A program made the position numbers and the translations under genes. Shown piece after piece: positions 8,816 to 18,703 of a stretch of 64,000 bases of DNA. Source of the stretch: Bacteroidota bacterium (GTDB lineage Bacteria; Bacteroidota; Bacteroidia; Chitinophagales; Chitinophagaceae). Location of the stretch: contig JAFAEM010000004.1 of assembly GCA_023424015.1 (NCBI GenBank), forward strand, positions 62,001-126,000. The letters are read 5' to 3'. How positions within the stretch are numbered: position 1 is the stretch's first letter; every line of letters starts with the position of its first letter. The notes under the pieces are model-generated. The model had not been told where the DNA came from. It did not search any database and was given only the letters and a program-made list of their open reading frames with translations.

Positions 8816-10456
8816 ATGAATAAGCTTATAAATAGAATAAGCGTATTGCTTATATCAGCCATTACTTTTTTGCTGCAATCATGTCACAAGGATTTCCTTG
8901 AGGAAGTGCCGCTGGCTGATTACAGTACTGTAGGCGTACTTAAATCGGAAGCAGGATTCGAAGCCTATATTACAGCTCTGCATAAATCTGCGCGGGATGA
9001 AATGGCTGCGCGTGATGGCTCCACCTATTTCTATATCATGCAGACTTCCACTGACGTGGCGTCGTTTGGAAATGCTTCGGTAAGCAATAATAATTATGCC
9101 ACCCTGCTTACTCCGACCGCGAACGCTGTTGGCTATGTTTGGACCTGGGCATACAATGATATGTTGTTGATCTCAAACACTATTATTGAGTATGCTGAAA
9201 AGCCTGAGATGGCTCATATTTGGCCCAGCGAAGAAAAGAAGAATGCGATCATCGCTGAGGCCAGGTTCTTCAGGGCGTATACGCACAATGTGCTTGCCAA
9301 TCTTTATGGCGACGCTCCCCTGATCGACAGGATATACACAACGCCTAAGACGGATTTTGAAAGAGCGCCCCGGCTTGAACTACTTGATTTTGCGAGGCAG
9401 GATCTTGAGTTTGCTTCAGAATGGTTGCCGGAACTGGCCGAAAAGGATGGCCGCATCGTAAAGGCGGCGGCCGACCACCTTTTGACTGAAGTGTATATCA
9501 GTCTCGGTGATTATGAGAAGGCCATCAGCAGTGCCGATAAGGTCATCAATTCGGGGCTTTATAAACTGATGACTGAAAGGTTTGGGACCGAGAAAAATAA
9601 ACCGGGTGATGTATTTTCCGATTTATTCAGGGACGGCAATCAAAACCGCAGCTCGGGCAATCTTGAATCGATTTACGTCTGGCAGTTCGAGGACGTGATC
9701 GTGGGAGGCCAGGGGGGCAGCAACGGCAACAACAGGTTGCGTAACTGGGGCCCCTGGTACGAAAGACTTACCGATCCCGCCGGAAAATCGGGAATGGTGG
9801 TTGTAGACAGCATGGGCAGGGGCACCGGCCAGGTAAGGCCAACCCCGTATTTCATTTACGGTCTGTGGGCCTCAGACTGGGACAATGACATGCGCAATTC
9901 GATATTCAATATCAGGAGAGATTTTTATTATACCAATCCCAACTCGGCTTACTTCGGACAAAAGGTGGGACCGCGCAAATCGGAAATAGATACAATGCAA
10001 AACGTTTATCCCTATCCGAGAAAGATCGAGGGAAATGTGGGTGCACTCACGCATACCAGTACATCGTGGTCGGGAAGGACCTACCAGGACTTTATGGTGT
10101 ACCGGCTGGCGGAAACATACCTGCTGCGGGCCGAAGCCTATTTCAGAAAAGGCGACCTGGTGAATGCTGCAAACGATATTAATATTGTTCGGGATCGTGC
10201 AAAAGCTTCGCTTGTAGACCCGGCCGACGTGACCGAAGACTATATACTCGATGAAAGAGCCAGGGAACTGATCACAGAGGAACCGAGGAGAAGAACACTG
10301 GTCAGGATGGGCAGGCTGGTAGATCGGGTGAGGAAATACAGCATCAGGGATCTGACTAAAAATTCAATCCAGGATCATAACCAGTGGTGGCCAATACCTC
10401 AGTCAGCCATTGATGCCAATTCAGGAAAAGTATTGCCGCAAACAGATGGGTATTAA
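8816..10456 (+). CDS. SusD/RagB-type outer-membrane glycan-binding lipoprotein
   Basis: A 546-residue protein with a lipoprotein signal: hydrophobic helix, then LLQSC with the lipidated Cys at about residue 22. It contains the alpha-helical TPR-like features of SusD, such as EARFFRAYTHNVLANLYGDAPL, the YLLRAEAYFRKGD helix pair and the C-terminal signature ERARELITEEPRRRTLVRMGRL with WWPIPQSAID near the end. It pairs with the SusC gene just upstream and should bind the glycan at the cell surface. The ligand cannot be read from the sequence. Confidence 0.9.
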   Translation: MNKLINRISVLLISAITFLLQSCHKDFLEEVPLADYSTVGVLKSEAGFEAYITALHKSARDEMAARDGSTYFYIMQTSTDVASFGNASVSNNNYATLLTPTANAVGYVWTWAYNDMLLISNTIIEYAEKPEMAHIWPSEEKKNAIIAEARFFRAYTHNVLANLYGDAPLIDRIYTTPKTDFERAPRLELLDFARQDLEFASEWLPELAEKDGRIVKAAADHLLTEVYISLGDYEKAISSADKVINSGLYKLMTERFGTEKNKPGDVFSDLFRDGNQNRSSGNLESIYVWQFEDVIVGGQGGSNGNNRLRNWGPWYERLTDPAGKSGMVVVDSMGRGTGQVRPTPYFIYGLWASDWDNDMRNSIFNIRRDFYYTNPNSAYFGQKVGPRKSEIDTMQNVYPYPRKIEGNVGALTHTSTSWSGRTYQDFMVYRLAETYLLRAEAYFRKGDLVNAANDINIVRDRAKASLVDPADVTEDYILDERARELITEEPRRRTLVRMGRLVDRVRKYSIRDLTKNSIQDHNQWWPIPQSAIDANSGKVLPQTDGY

Positions 10457-10485
10457 AACCCGGATGAAGTTCAGATATCATTAGT

Positions 10486-12030
10486 ATGAAGTATTTGTTG
10501 AACAAAATGGTTAGACGGGTTATACCTACTGTAATTTTCCTGCTATTGTCGGCAGGGTCAGCGCTCCTGGCCCAGAATGGTAATGTTGTTGACAAATTTG
10601 CTGTTGTGGTTTCTGAAAAAAATGACACCGGTAAAAAAGCATCAGCCGGTACGAAAATTTTTTATGACCAGGACTTTGTATTTGACCAGTTGCCTTCTAT
10701 CCTTTCGGAAATGGATTTCCTTGCAACATCGATGTTATCAGGTAATCGTGTTATTCCTGTCACTGAAGGGTACGTATATATAGTTACGCCACTGGACGGA
10801 GAGGCCGGATCACAGGAAAAGCAATTGGTGGCAATGGGATTTGTGAAGACGAGTCATGCGGGGTTTAAATTATTCAAGGAACAACAACAGGAGGCAGGCA
10901 TATTCGAAAAGTATATTTCATTTCAAAAATTCAGGCTGGGCCATATCAGCTTCGAGGGCTGGGCTGTTCCTTTCTTTAAAAACAGGGAGCTTGCATCTGT
11001 CGCCGTTCCCGCAAAATGGACCTGGATGCCTGGTAGTGAATTTGCCAGGGATACCAGGAAATGGCAGGGATGCCCATCGATAGAAATAACGGGCAAACGA
11101 ATATGGGGGGCCTGGTTTTCCGGTGGCAAACGAGAACCCGATGCGGGCAACTATGGAATAGTTTCTTACAGCGATGACGGCAAGACCTGGATCGATCCTG
11201 CAATGATCATATCCCATCCCGATACCAATGTAAGAGTGATGGACACGCAGCTTTGGAAGGACCCTGATGGACGGCTGTGGGTTTTCTGGACACAGAACAC
11301 AGGTCAAAAAGGCTTTGATGGAAAGTGGGGCACCTGGGCGATCTATACCCCTGATCCCGGATCAAAAAATCCATCCTGGAGCAAACCCAAACGCCTGGCT
11401 GACGGGCTGACCAGGAACAAACCGATTGTGTTATCAACAGGTGAATGGCTGCTTCCTTCGTATAACTGGATCAATCATCAAAGTGCTGTCTATATTTCAA
11501 AGGATAAAGGAGAGCAATGGACACTGCGGGGAGGCCCGCTCAATGAGCCTGTTGACAACTTTTACGAACATATGATGGTAGAACGGAAGACTGGGGACAT
11601 TTGGATGCTCCAGCGCAGTATCCGGGAAAGCATTTCAAAGGATAAGGGCATAAGCTGGTCTTCACTTGACTCAGTGCCAGGCTTTACATCGGCAAATTCA
11701 CGCCTGTATATTGGCCGGTTACAGTCCGGTCGGCTGTTGTTGATCTACAACAACGATAGAGAAAACAAAAGAAAGAACCTGACAGCTTTTCTTTCAGACG
11801 ACGAAGGCGTGACATGGCCTCATAAATTGATACTGGATGAAAGGGATAATGTGTCTTATCCTGATGCTGTACAGGATGCCGATGGCAAAATATATGTATG
11901 CTATGACCGATCGCGAACCGGTGAGAAGGAAATTCTAATGACTGTTTTTACTGAAGGGGATATAGTGAAAGGCAAGTTTATTTCTTCTTCTTCGGAAAAG
12001 AAGAAAGTGATCAGCAAGCCTGCTCAGTAG
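10486..12030 (+). CDS. Secreted sialidase-like beta-propeller (BNR/Asp-box) protein
   Basis: A 514-residue protein with a signal peptide cut near LLAQ (about residue 30). Residues from about 30 to 180 match nothing I recognise. After that come repeated Asp-boxes (SYSDDGKTW, YISKDKGEQW, SISKDKGISW, FLSDDEGVTW) separated by propeller strands such as GRLWVFWTQ, as in sialidase-fold enzymes. The classical FRIP motif that carries the first sialidase arginine is not seen. The protein is therefore sialidase-like in fold and may act on another sugar acid or deoxy sugar. It lies 29 bp after susD. Confidence 0.75.
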   Translation: MKYLLNKMVRRVIPTVIFLLLSAGSALLAQNGNVVDKFAVVVSEKNDTGKKASAGTKIFYDQDFVFDQLPSILSEMDFLATSMLSGNRVIPVTEGYVYIVTPLDGEAGSQEKQLVAMGFVKTSHAGFKLFKEQQQEAGIFEKYISFQKFRLGHISFEGWAVPFFKNRELASVAVPAKWTWMPGSEFARDTRKWQGCPSIEITGKRIWGAWFSGGKREPDAGNYGIVSYSDDGKTWIDPAMIISHPDTNVRVMDTQLWKDPDGRLWVFWTQNTGQKGFDGKWGTWAIYTPDPGSKNPSWSKPKRLADGLTRNKPIVLSTGEWLLPSYNWINHQSAVYISKDKGEQWTLRGGPLNEPVDNFYEHMMVERKTGDIWMLQRSIRESISKDKGISWSSLDSVPGFTSANSRLYIGRLQSGRLLLIYNNDRENKRKNLTAFLSDDEGVTWPHKLILDERDNVSYPDAVQDADGKIYVCYDRSRTGEKEILMTVFTEGDIVKGKFISSSSEKKKVISKPAQ

Positions 12031-12076
12031 CTCGTTTTTAAACAAAGGGGTTATCATCGCCCAATCACACTACAAT

Positions 12077-13363
12077 ATGAAACTACTTAACGCCTCAATG
12101 AAGATACTTGCTATAGGGTATATCATCCTCTTGTGTTCGTGTGCATGCAGTAAGAAGGGAAAGGGAGGAGGACCAGTAGAGCCACCGGACAGGGAAGTTG
12201 AAATGAAGGTTGGATCCAGGATAATCCCTACTACTAAATTTACAAAACAGGGAACACCGGTAGTGCCTATGTGGAATGCGCCGATGGCCACGGTAGACCT
12301 GAGGAATGGCGCGGGGTTTCCCAAGGTCCGGGATGCGGAGCACGCGGTAGTTTGGCAGCCTGCCACGAAAGAAGAAGGCGCTTACAATCACTATGCCTGC
12401 CTTATTTTTTTCAAAGGTGCTTTCTATGCAATGTGGGGTAATCATTCGCAGGGTGAAGATGCTCCTGGTCAGCGGGTATTGTATTCCAAATCGACAAGCT
12501 GGGGTAACTGGGCAGCGCCGCAGGAATTATTTGCTCCTCCGGGTCCGGTATTGCCGCGTTCCGAAGATGGCATACATTTTAAACCAGATCGCTGGGCCAT
12601 TGTGGAAGACGAGCTTTATGCCATTGTATATGTGCACGAAGCAGGAAGATACCCGATCGCAAGAAAGGTGAAAGAAGATGGAAGCTTTGGTGATCCGTTC
12701 CTCGTGGAAGCATTACCGGCCAGTGGTGAGCTGCCGGAATTCATGCAGGGAACGCATCCTTCCAATTTATTACCTATTGCTGAAAAGATAAAAAACTGGT
12801 ATAAACAAAACGATCAGATAAGCTGGTGGGACGATGCCGATAATGGCGTTCCGAGAAAAGGTGCCGATGGGTCAGAACTGATTGAAAGTTTTATGTACAC
12901 CACGAATACAGGAGAACAGGTATTGATGCTTCGCAACTGGGGCACACCCGGCAACCCGGTGCACAATAACAGGATGTACGTGAGTTTCCGGAAAGGACCC
13001 GGCGGGTGGGCGGCGCCGCATCCAACAGATATCCCCGATTCGCCAAGCCGTGCACAGGCGATCAAATTGCCGGACGGCAGAATACTGCTGATCGGAAATC
13101 AGAATGTAACGCATTTTGATGCTGCTTTGTATCTCGACCGCGACCCAATCACTGTTTCGGTTAGTAAAGACGGGTATGTGTTCGACAAAGTTTATTCATT
13201 GCGAACAGGTTCGCCGTCTACGTTCCGCTTTTCCGGCATAGGCGGACGAAATCCGGGATTTGCCTACTCCAGTTCGATTGTGCACGAAGGCTATCTGTAT
13301 ACACTTTATTCAATAGGAAAAGAAGACATGGGCATTTCAAGGATGCCGCTTACTTCACTTTGA
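12077..13363 (+). CDS. Lipoprotein with sialidase-like propeller, divergent
   Basis: A 428-residue protein with a lipoprotein signal (ILLCSCACSKK; the exact lipidated Cys among the three is unclear) and a Gly/Pro-rich linker. Met8 is an alternative start. The mature part has propeller-like segments (GAFYAMWGNHSQGED, RVLYSKSTSW, ISFRKGPGGW-like strands, LPDGRILLIGNQN) that resemble exo-sialidase-like BNR proteins, but it lacks well-formed Asp-boxes. It is probably anchored to the membrane and acts on the same glycan as its neighbours. Whether it is an enzyme or a binding protein is not clear from the sequence. Confidence 0.6.
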   Translation: MKLLNASMKILAIGYIILLCSCACSKKGKGGGPVEPPDREVEMKVGSRIIPTTKFTKQGTPVVPMWNAPMATVDLRNGAGFPKVRDAEHAVVWQPATKEEGAYNHYACLIFFKGAFYAMWGNHSQGEDAPGQRVLYSKSTSWGNWAAPQELFAPPGPVLPRSEDGIHFKPDRWAIVEDELYAIVYVHEAGRYPIARKVKEDGSFGDPFLVEALPASGELPEFMQGTHPSNLLPIAEKIKNWYKQNDQISWWDDADNGVPRKGADGSELIESFMYTTNTGEQVLMLRNWGTPGNPVHNNRMYVSFRKGPGGWAAPHPTDIPDSPSRAQAIKLPDGRILLIGNQNVTHFDAALYLDRDPITVSVSKDGYVFDKVYSLRTGSPSTFRFSGIGGRNPGFAYSSSIVHEGYLYTLYSIGKEDMGISRMPLTSL

Positions 13364-13393
13364 TAATTGATTCATTGAAAATCCAGCGTGTTA

Positions 13394-15100
13394 ATGAAAT
13401 ATCGTCATATAATAATTTTCACCCTGCTTCTACTGGCAGGCAGTCTTTCAACCCTTGTGTCGTATGCGCAGGACAACAAGAGAAAGGAACAAGCGGTATT
13501 GCAGAACGGAATTGTATTACCAGATACATGGCCACCTCAATCGGAAGATCCGCTATCAGCGGCTCCAATGCGTGTGCCTTATTTGCAAAACCCACCTGCT
13601 GTAATCACTATTAACACAGGCAGGCAGTTGTTTGTAGACGATTTTCTGATCGAACAAACGAACCTGGAAAGAGTATTTCACCAGGCAAAAAAATGCGATC
13701 ACAATCCTGTTTTTTCCCCGGAGACAGAAGAAGAACTCTCTTCCAGGTTTAACAATAGCGCAAATACATACCTGGGCCATGGTGGTGTTTTCTTTGATCC
13801 TGTCGCGGGTCTTTTTAAAATGTTTTATACGGCAGGCTGGCGTGGCGGCCTGGCCATGGCAACCAGCAAAGACCTGGTAAATTGGGATCGACCCAATCTC
13901 GGGCTTAATGGGAACAGCAATATTATCCTGCCTGCCGGTCCATTATTTGCCGGAGGCGATAATGCTATCTGGCTCGACCTTCAGACTACCGACAGCACGC
14001 AACGTTATAAGGCTTTAATAGAAAGACTGGTGGACGGTAGTTGGTCGCAGAACTACGCTACCCGCAATGCAAGTCCCACGCATACCCTTCACACGTCGGC
14101 AGATGGCAGGATCTGGTCGCAGGGTGTTGAAATGGACAGGGCCTCTGATTACTCTTCGTTTTTCTACAATCCCTTTCGAAATGTTTGGGTTTATAGCATT
14201 AAAAGAAATACAAAGCGCGGCAGAGCGCGATTCTATGCTGAAAGCAGGAACTTTATTAAAGATGCAGAATGGAGTAAATCTGTGTACTGGGTTGGCGCCG
14301 ACTCGCTCGATAAGCCAGATGAACAAATAGGCGATACCGCGCAACTCTACAGCCTGAACGCAGTGGCTTATGAAAGTATTATACTGGGTGAATTTTATAT
14401 TCACCTCGGCCCTCACAATAATATTGCCGAAGCCGGGAAGTTTCCCAAACTCACAGAGTTGAAGCTGGGTTTTAGCCGCGACGGTTTTCATTGGGATCGT
14501 CCCGATCGTCGGCCATTTATCGCGGCCACGCGAAAAGAGGGTGACTGGGATCGCGGCTATTTGCATGGAACCATGGGTGTGTGCCTGGTGATGGGTGATT
14601 CCCTGTGGTTTCCCTATTGTGGCTATTCTGGCATTGCTCCGGACGGATCGAAAGGAATGTACACAGGCGCCGCTGTAGGTATGGCTACTTTGCGCAGGGA
14701 TGGTTTTGCGTCAATGGTTGCAGGGAAAAAACAGGCAACGCTTCTTACCAGGCCTGTAATCTTCAACGGCTCTTTCCTGTTTGTGAACGTTGATTGTCCC
14801 GAAGGAGAATTAAAAGTTGAGGTAGTGGATGAAAAGGGGCGTATTATCCCTGCTTTTTCCGCCAGGAAAAGTATTGCCGTGAGTGTTGATAAGACCTTGC
14901 AGCAAATCAGTTGGAAAGATGGCGCAGATATTTCTGCGTTACAAAACCGGCCGGTAAAATTTCGCTTCTACCTCACCAACGGACAGTTGTATTCGTTTTG
15001 GGTAAGCCCCGATAGGAGCGGAGCAAGTTATGGTTACCTGGGAGCAGGCGCTCCCGGTATTGACGGCGTAATTGACAATAAGGGAATAAATGGTTATTAA
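13394..15100 (+). CDS. Secreted glycosidase-like five-bladed propeller protein (GH32/GH43-like)
   Basis: About 568 residues from the ATG at 13394; an upstream in-frame GTG at 13388 is possible but adds nothing. A signal peptide ends near SYAQ. The segment GRQLFVDDFLIE near residue 80 marks a widespread but little-studied group related to GH32/GH43 propellers. It is followed by FKMFYTAGW, LVNWDRPNLG and a second blade with HTSADGRIW. Its C-terminal third (from about ARPVIFNGSF-like TRPVIFNGSF) resembles the beta-sandwich of GH32 enzymes. A VLPDTWPP motif after the signal also appears in the linker of the next protein. The substrate is unknown. Confidence 0.65.
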   Translation: MKYRHIIIFTLLLLAGSLSTLVSYAQDNKRKEQAVLQNGIVLPDTWPPQSEDPLSAAPMRVPYLQNPPAVITINTGRQLFVDDFLIEQTNLERVFHQAKKCDHNPVFSPETEEELSSRFNNSANTYLGHGGVFFDPVAGLFKMFYTAGWRGGLAMATSKDLVNWDRPNLGLNGNSNIILPAGPLFAGGDNAIWLDLQTTDSTQRYKALIERLVDGSWSQNYATRNASPTHTLHTSADGRIWSQGVEMDRASDYSSFFYNPFRNVWVYSIKRNTKRGRARFYAESRNFIKDAEWSKSVYWVGADSLDKPDEQIGDTAQLYSLNAVAYESIILGEFYIHLGPHNNIAEAGKFPKLTELKLGFSRDGFHWDRPDRRPFIAATRKEGDWDRGYLHGTMGVCLVMGDSLWFPYCGYSGIAPDGSKGMYTGAAVGMATLRRDGFASMVAGKKQATLLTRPVIFNGSFLFVNVDCPEGELKVEVVDEKGRIIPAFSARKSIAVSVDKTLQQISWKDGADISALQNRPVKFRFYLTNGQLYSFWVSPDRSGASYGYLGAGAPGIDGVIDNKGINGY

Positions 15101-15122
15101 AACTGCAGAATAAGGAGTCACT

Positions 15123-17567
15123 ATGAGGAGCATTTTTGTTTGTTCATATTTATTAAATGCCTTGCTGCTTTCAGCAGGTGTGTACGGACAATCTTTCGCG
15201 CCGGTAGCAGCACTTTCTTTGCAACCTCCATTGATCATTACAGACCCATTACCTCGTTATGACTATGACAAGCTGGATTATGGAATGAATATGGGCCTGG
15301 AAAGAACAAATAATGGACGCATTTGGTCATTGTGGACAGCGGGCGGCGACAACGCAGATGCCTTTATGGTATTAATTGCCAGTAAAGACAACGGCATCAC
15401 CTGGTCTAAACCTTTACTGGTAATTGATGCACCTGACGCAAACTCTGACCAAAAGAGATCTGTTCAGAATGGCACATTATGGACGGATCCTGTTGGAAGG
15501 CTTTGGGTGTTCTTTGATCAATCTATGAACGATTTTGATGGTCGCGCAGGTGTATGGTATATTATATGCAATAATCCAGATGATGAAAAGCCCGTGTGGA
15601 GCAATCCTGTCCGAATGTGGCATGGCACGGGTAAATCAAAGCCAATTGTGCTAAAGAATGGTAAGTGGATATTTCCTGTTTCGCTACTCAACAGAGATAT
15701 TATAGACAAAACCCCAGGGGATTATTTAGAAGCATATCATGACTTAGACTCTCTTCGGTTGGCGCATGTATTTGTATCTGATGACAAAGGACATACCTGG
15801 AAGAGAAGTGGTGGTATAAGATTTCCCCATGCAACTTATGATGAGCATCATGTAGTAGAACGAAAGGATGGAACACTCTGGATGACTGCCCGCACAAAAA
15901 GAGGGATTTATCAAAGTGTATCTGCCGATCAGGGTGCCACCTGGTCAACTCCTGTCAAATTCATGGAACATACCAGCTCAAGGCATTTCATTCGCCGCCT
16001 TACATCAGGTAATCTTTTGCTGGTAAAACATGGCGGGCTTACGGAAAGAACGAAGGTTCGGTCCAAACTGATGGCATTTATATCGGATGATGAAGGCCTT
16101 ACCTGGAAAGGCGGACTTATGTTGGATGAAAGAAGAGGCGTCTCGTATCCTGACGGATTCCAGTCGCCTGATGGAACAATATATATCTCTTACGATCGCA
16201 ACAGGGAAACGGATGGTGAAATATTACTAGTTCGCTTTAGCGAAAAAGATGTGCTGAATGTCCACTTAAAACCCATAAAGACGCTTGAGCGGAGAGTCAT
16301 CAGCCGGCCGCTGGGTTTAGATAAGATACCTGCTCCCTCAACACAAATAAAAAGCTATTCATCTCAAAAGGTTTTATACGATACCACCAGGTCGCCTGAC
16401 GCGTGGCCACCGCCAGCAGATGCAGGGTTGCAGGCGCCGGTTTTAAATACCGATCCCTTGCCGGAGTATGGATATGACCGACTCGATTATGGAATGAACA
16501 TCGGCATCGAACGTACAGGCAAAGGACGTATCTGGTCCTGCTGGGTAGGCGGGGGCGACAACGAAGATGCTTTTTTTGTTCTTAACTACAGCGATAATGA
16601 TGGACTGAAATGGTCTCAACCTAAGTTGGTAATTGATCCTCATGATCCCCGGACTGAAGACAAAAGACGGACGCTTGTAGGATGCCTTTGGAAATCACCC
16701 AAAGGTGACTTATGGCTTTTCTTCGACCAGGGCCTTACTTATTTTGATGGCAGGTCGGGAGTGTGGTACACGGTATGTCGCAACCCCGATGCGGACAAAC
16801 CTGAATGGACCACACCTGTCCGGGTCTGGCATGGCGCTACATTAAACAAGCCGATCGTTTTGAAAGATAAATCCTGGCTGCTACCTGTTTCTCTCTGGGA
16901 TCGTGCGAAAATAAAGAGTGATAAGTACAGGACGGCTTATACCGAACTGGATTCACTTCGTATGGCGCATGTATTTAGATCGGTGGATGAAGGAAAAACC
17001 TGGCAGAGAGCCGGCGGAGTAAAGTTTCCAAATCCACAATTCGATGAACACCATATTATAGAACTGACGGATGGCCGACTCTGGATGACCGCACGAACGG
17101 CAAAGGGAATGTGGCAAAGCTTTTCCAATGATGGCGGCGCTAGCTGGACTGAGCCTGTAAAGTATACGGATCATATCGGGTCGCGTCATTTTATTAGAAG
17201 ACTTGTTTCTGGAAAGCTGTTGATGATACGACATGGAGCGCCGGGGGAAACCACGCGATTCCGTTCGAAGCTTAGCGCCTGGTTGTCGGAAGATGAAGGA
17301 AAAACCTGGAACGGAGGATTGATGATCGATGAAAGACGCGGCGTGTCGTATCCCGATGGGTTCCAGGCTCCTGATGGATCTATTTATATTTCCTATGACC
17401 GCAACCGCGATACGGATGGTAAAATATTCATGGCAAGGTTTACGGAAGCAGATATTCTTGCCGGAAAATTTGTAAACAAAAAATCAAAAACGAGAATATT
17501 GATCAGCGAGCCGATGGGATTGGATAAGCTACCCTATCCATCTGGCAGCGCGTATAAAACAAACTGA
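15123..17567 (+). CDS. Tandem-duplicated secreted sialidase-like protein
   Basis: An 814-residue protein with a signal peptide (about 1-22) and two complete copies of one sialidase-like propeller, at about residues 35-405 and 430-805. The copies match along their whole length: DPLPRYDYDKLDYGMNMG against DPLPEYGYDRLDYGMNIG, DGRAGVWY against DGRSGVWY, YDEHHVVERKDGTLWMTART against FDEHHIIELTDGRLWMTART, and VSYPDGFQSPDGTIYISYDRNR against VSYPDGFQAPDGSIYISYDRNR. Each copy has several Asp-boxes. A linker with SPDAWPP joins them. No FRIP motif is present in either copy. Both copies keep the same conserved Arg, Asp and Glu-rich segments, so both may be active. Confidence 0.75.
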   Translation: MRSIFVCSYLLNALLLSAGVYGQSFAPVAALSLQPPLIITDPLPRYDYDKLDYGMNMGLERTNNGRIWSLWTAGGDNADAFMVLIASKDNGITWSKPLLVIDAPDANSDQKRSVQNGTLWTDPVGRLWVFFDQSMNDFDGRAGVWYIICNNPDDEKPVWSNPVRMWHGTGKSKPIVLKNGKWIFPVSLLNRDIIDKTPGDYLEAYHDLDSLRLAHVFVSDDKGHTWKRSGGIRFPHATYDEHHVVERKDGTLWMTARTKRGIYQSVSADQGATWSTPVKFMEHTSSRHFIRRLTSGNLLLVKHGGLTERTKVRSKLMAFISDDEGLTWKGGLMLDERRGVSYPDGFQSPDGTIYISYDRNRETDGEILLVRFSEKDVLNVHLKPIKTLERRVISRPLGLDKIPAPSTQIKSYSSQKVLYDTTRSPDAWPPPADAGLQAPVLNTDPLPEYGYDRLDYGMNIGIERTGKGRIWSCWVGGGDNEDAFFVLNYSDNDGLKWSQPKLVIDPHDPRTEDKRRTLVGCLWKSPKGDLWLFFDQGLTYFDGRSGVWYTVCRNPDADKPEWTTPVRVWHGATLNKPIVLKDKSWLLPVSLWDRAKIKSDKYRTAYTELDSLRMAHVFRSVDEGKTWQRAGGVKFPNPQFDEHHIIELTDGRLWMTARTAKGMWQSFSNDGGASWTEPVKYTDHIGSRHFIRRLVSGKLLMIRHGAPGETTRFRSKLSAWLSEDEGKTWNGGLMIDERRGVSYPDGFQAPDGSIYISYDRNRDTDGKIFMARFTEADILAGKFVNKKSKTRILISEPMGLDKLPYPSGSAYKTN

Positions 17568-17617
17568 ATGATATATCGCAGAACACTTAAATCACCATTT
17601 TCAAATTTAATTTTCTG

Positions 17618-18703
17618 ATGAATTTATATAAGTCGTTTTATTTACTTGCCATTTTGAGTGCCCTGGCGATCCCTGTTTTTCTGTTAACGGGATATGACGC
17701 CGGGGTAGGACCGTCTGTGATGATACTTTTTAGCGCACTGGCAATAGCTTTCCAGGGCAATAAAAAAGTAAAGGGTTTTAGCTATACCATGGTGGTGCTG
17801 GCTTCAGTTGCAGCCGCTTTGTTTTATCCCAACCTGTTTACTAAATGGGGCAATTTTGATGTAAGCCTGCTGATCGTTCCGCTGATCCAGTTGATCATGT
17901 TTGGTATGGGGACCTCAATGAGTTTCCGCGATTTTGTTGGTATCGTCAAATCGCCAAGAGGTGTGGCTATTGGGGTCGTCAGTCATTTTATCATCATGCC
18001 GTTGATGGGGTTTACCCTTGCGTCGGTAAGTGGCCTGGCGCCTGAGATCGCGGCCGGTATCATCTTAATTGGATGTTCGCCCAATGGTATGGCGTCAAAC
18101 GTGATCGCGTACCTGGCAAAGGCCAATGTCGCATTATCCATTACCATCACGGCCGTTTCCACTTCACTGGCGCCTTTTTTAACGCCCCTGCTCATGAAAT
18201 TGCTCGCGGGCCAGTTTATAGAAATTGACGTCCTGCACATGATGATGGACATCATGAAGATGGTGATCATTCCCATTGCCGCCGGACTGCTCTTTAATCA
18301 TTTCTTTCATGGAAAATTTCCCTGGCTCGACAAAGCCATGCCGTATGTTTCCATGTTTGGTATCGCATTTTCCATCGTGGTGATCGCTGCAAATGGGCGT
18401 GACAATTTATTGTCTATTGGTCCACTATTGTTGTTACTCGTTCTTATTCACAATATCTCCGGCTACTTCCTGGGTTACTGGTCGGCCCGGTTGTTTAAGA
18501 TGAAGGAGAGAGACTGCCGCACCATCGCGATAGAGGTAGGTATGCAAAATGGCGGATTGGCGACAGGGATAGCTAAGAGCCTTGGGAAACTGGCCACGTT
18601 GGGACTTGCAGCCGGCGTCTTTGGCCCATTAATGAACGTCACTGGTTCCATTCTGGCTTCATGGTGGCATAAAAAAACTCCGAAAGATGAAGTTGAATCG
18701 TAG
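17618..18703 (+). CDS. Bile acid:sodium symporter (BASS) family transporter
   Basis: A 361-residue inner-membrane protein with about ten hydrophobic helices. It shows the two family signatures: GCSPNGMASNVIAYLAKAN, which forms part of a sodium site and helix crossover, and EVGMQNGGLATGIA, the second crossover. Bacterial and plastid BASS proteins carry organic anions such as pyruvate, pantoate and keto acids rather than bile acids. Placed after secreted glycosidases and before a kinase and an aldolase, it is a good candidate for importing an acidic sugar product into the cytoplasm. That role is inference. Confidence 0.8.
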   Translation: MNLYKSFYLLAILSALAIPVFLLTGYDAGVGPSVMILFSALAIAFQGNKKVKGFSYTMVVLASVAAALFYPNLFTKWGNFDVSLLIVPLIQLIMFGMGTSMSFRDFVGIVKSPRGVAIGVVSHFIIMPLMGFTLASVSGLAPEIAAGIILIGCSPNGMASNVIAYLAKANVALSITITAVSTSLAPFLTPLLMKLLAGQFIEIDVLHMMMDIMKMVIIPIAAGLLFNHFFHGKFPWLDKAMPYVSMFGIAFSIVVIAANGRDNLLSIGPLLLLLVLIHNISGYFLGYWSARLFKMKERDCRTIAIEVGMQNGGLATGIAKSLGKLATLGLAAGVFGPLMNVTGSILASWWHKKTPKDEVES

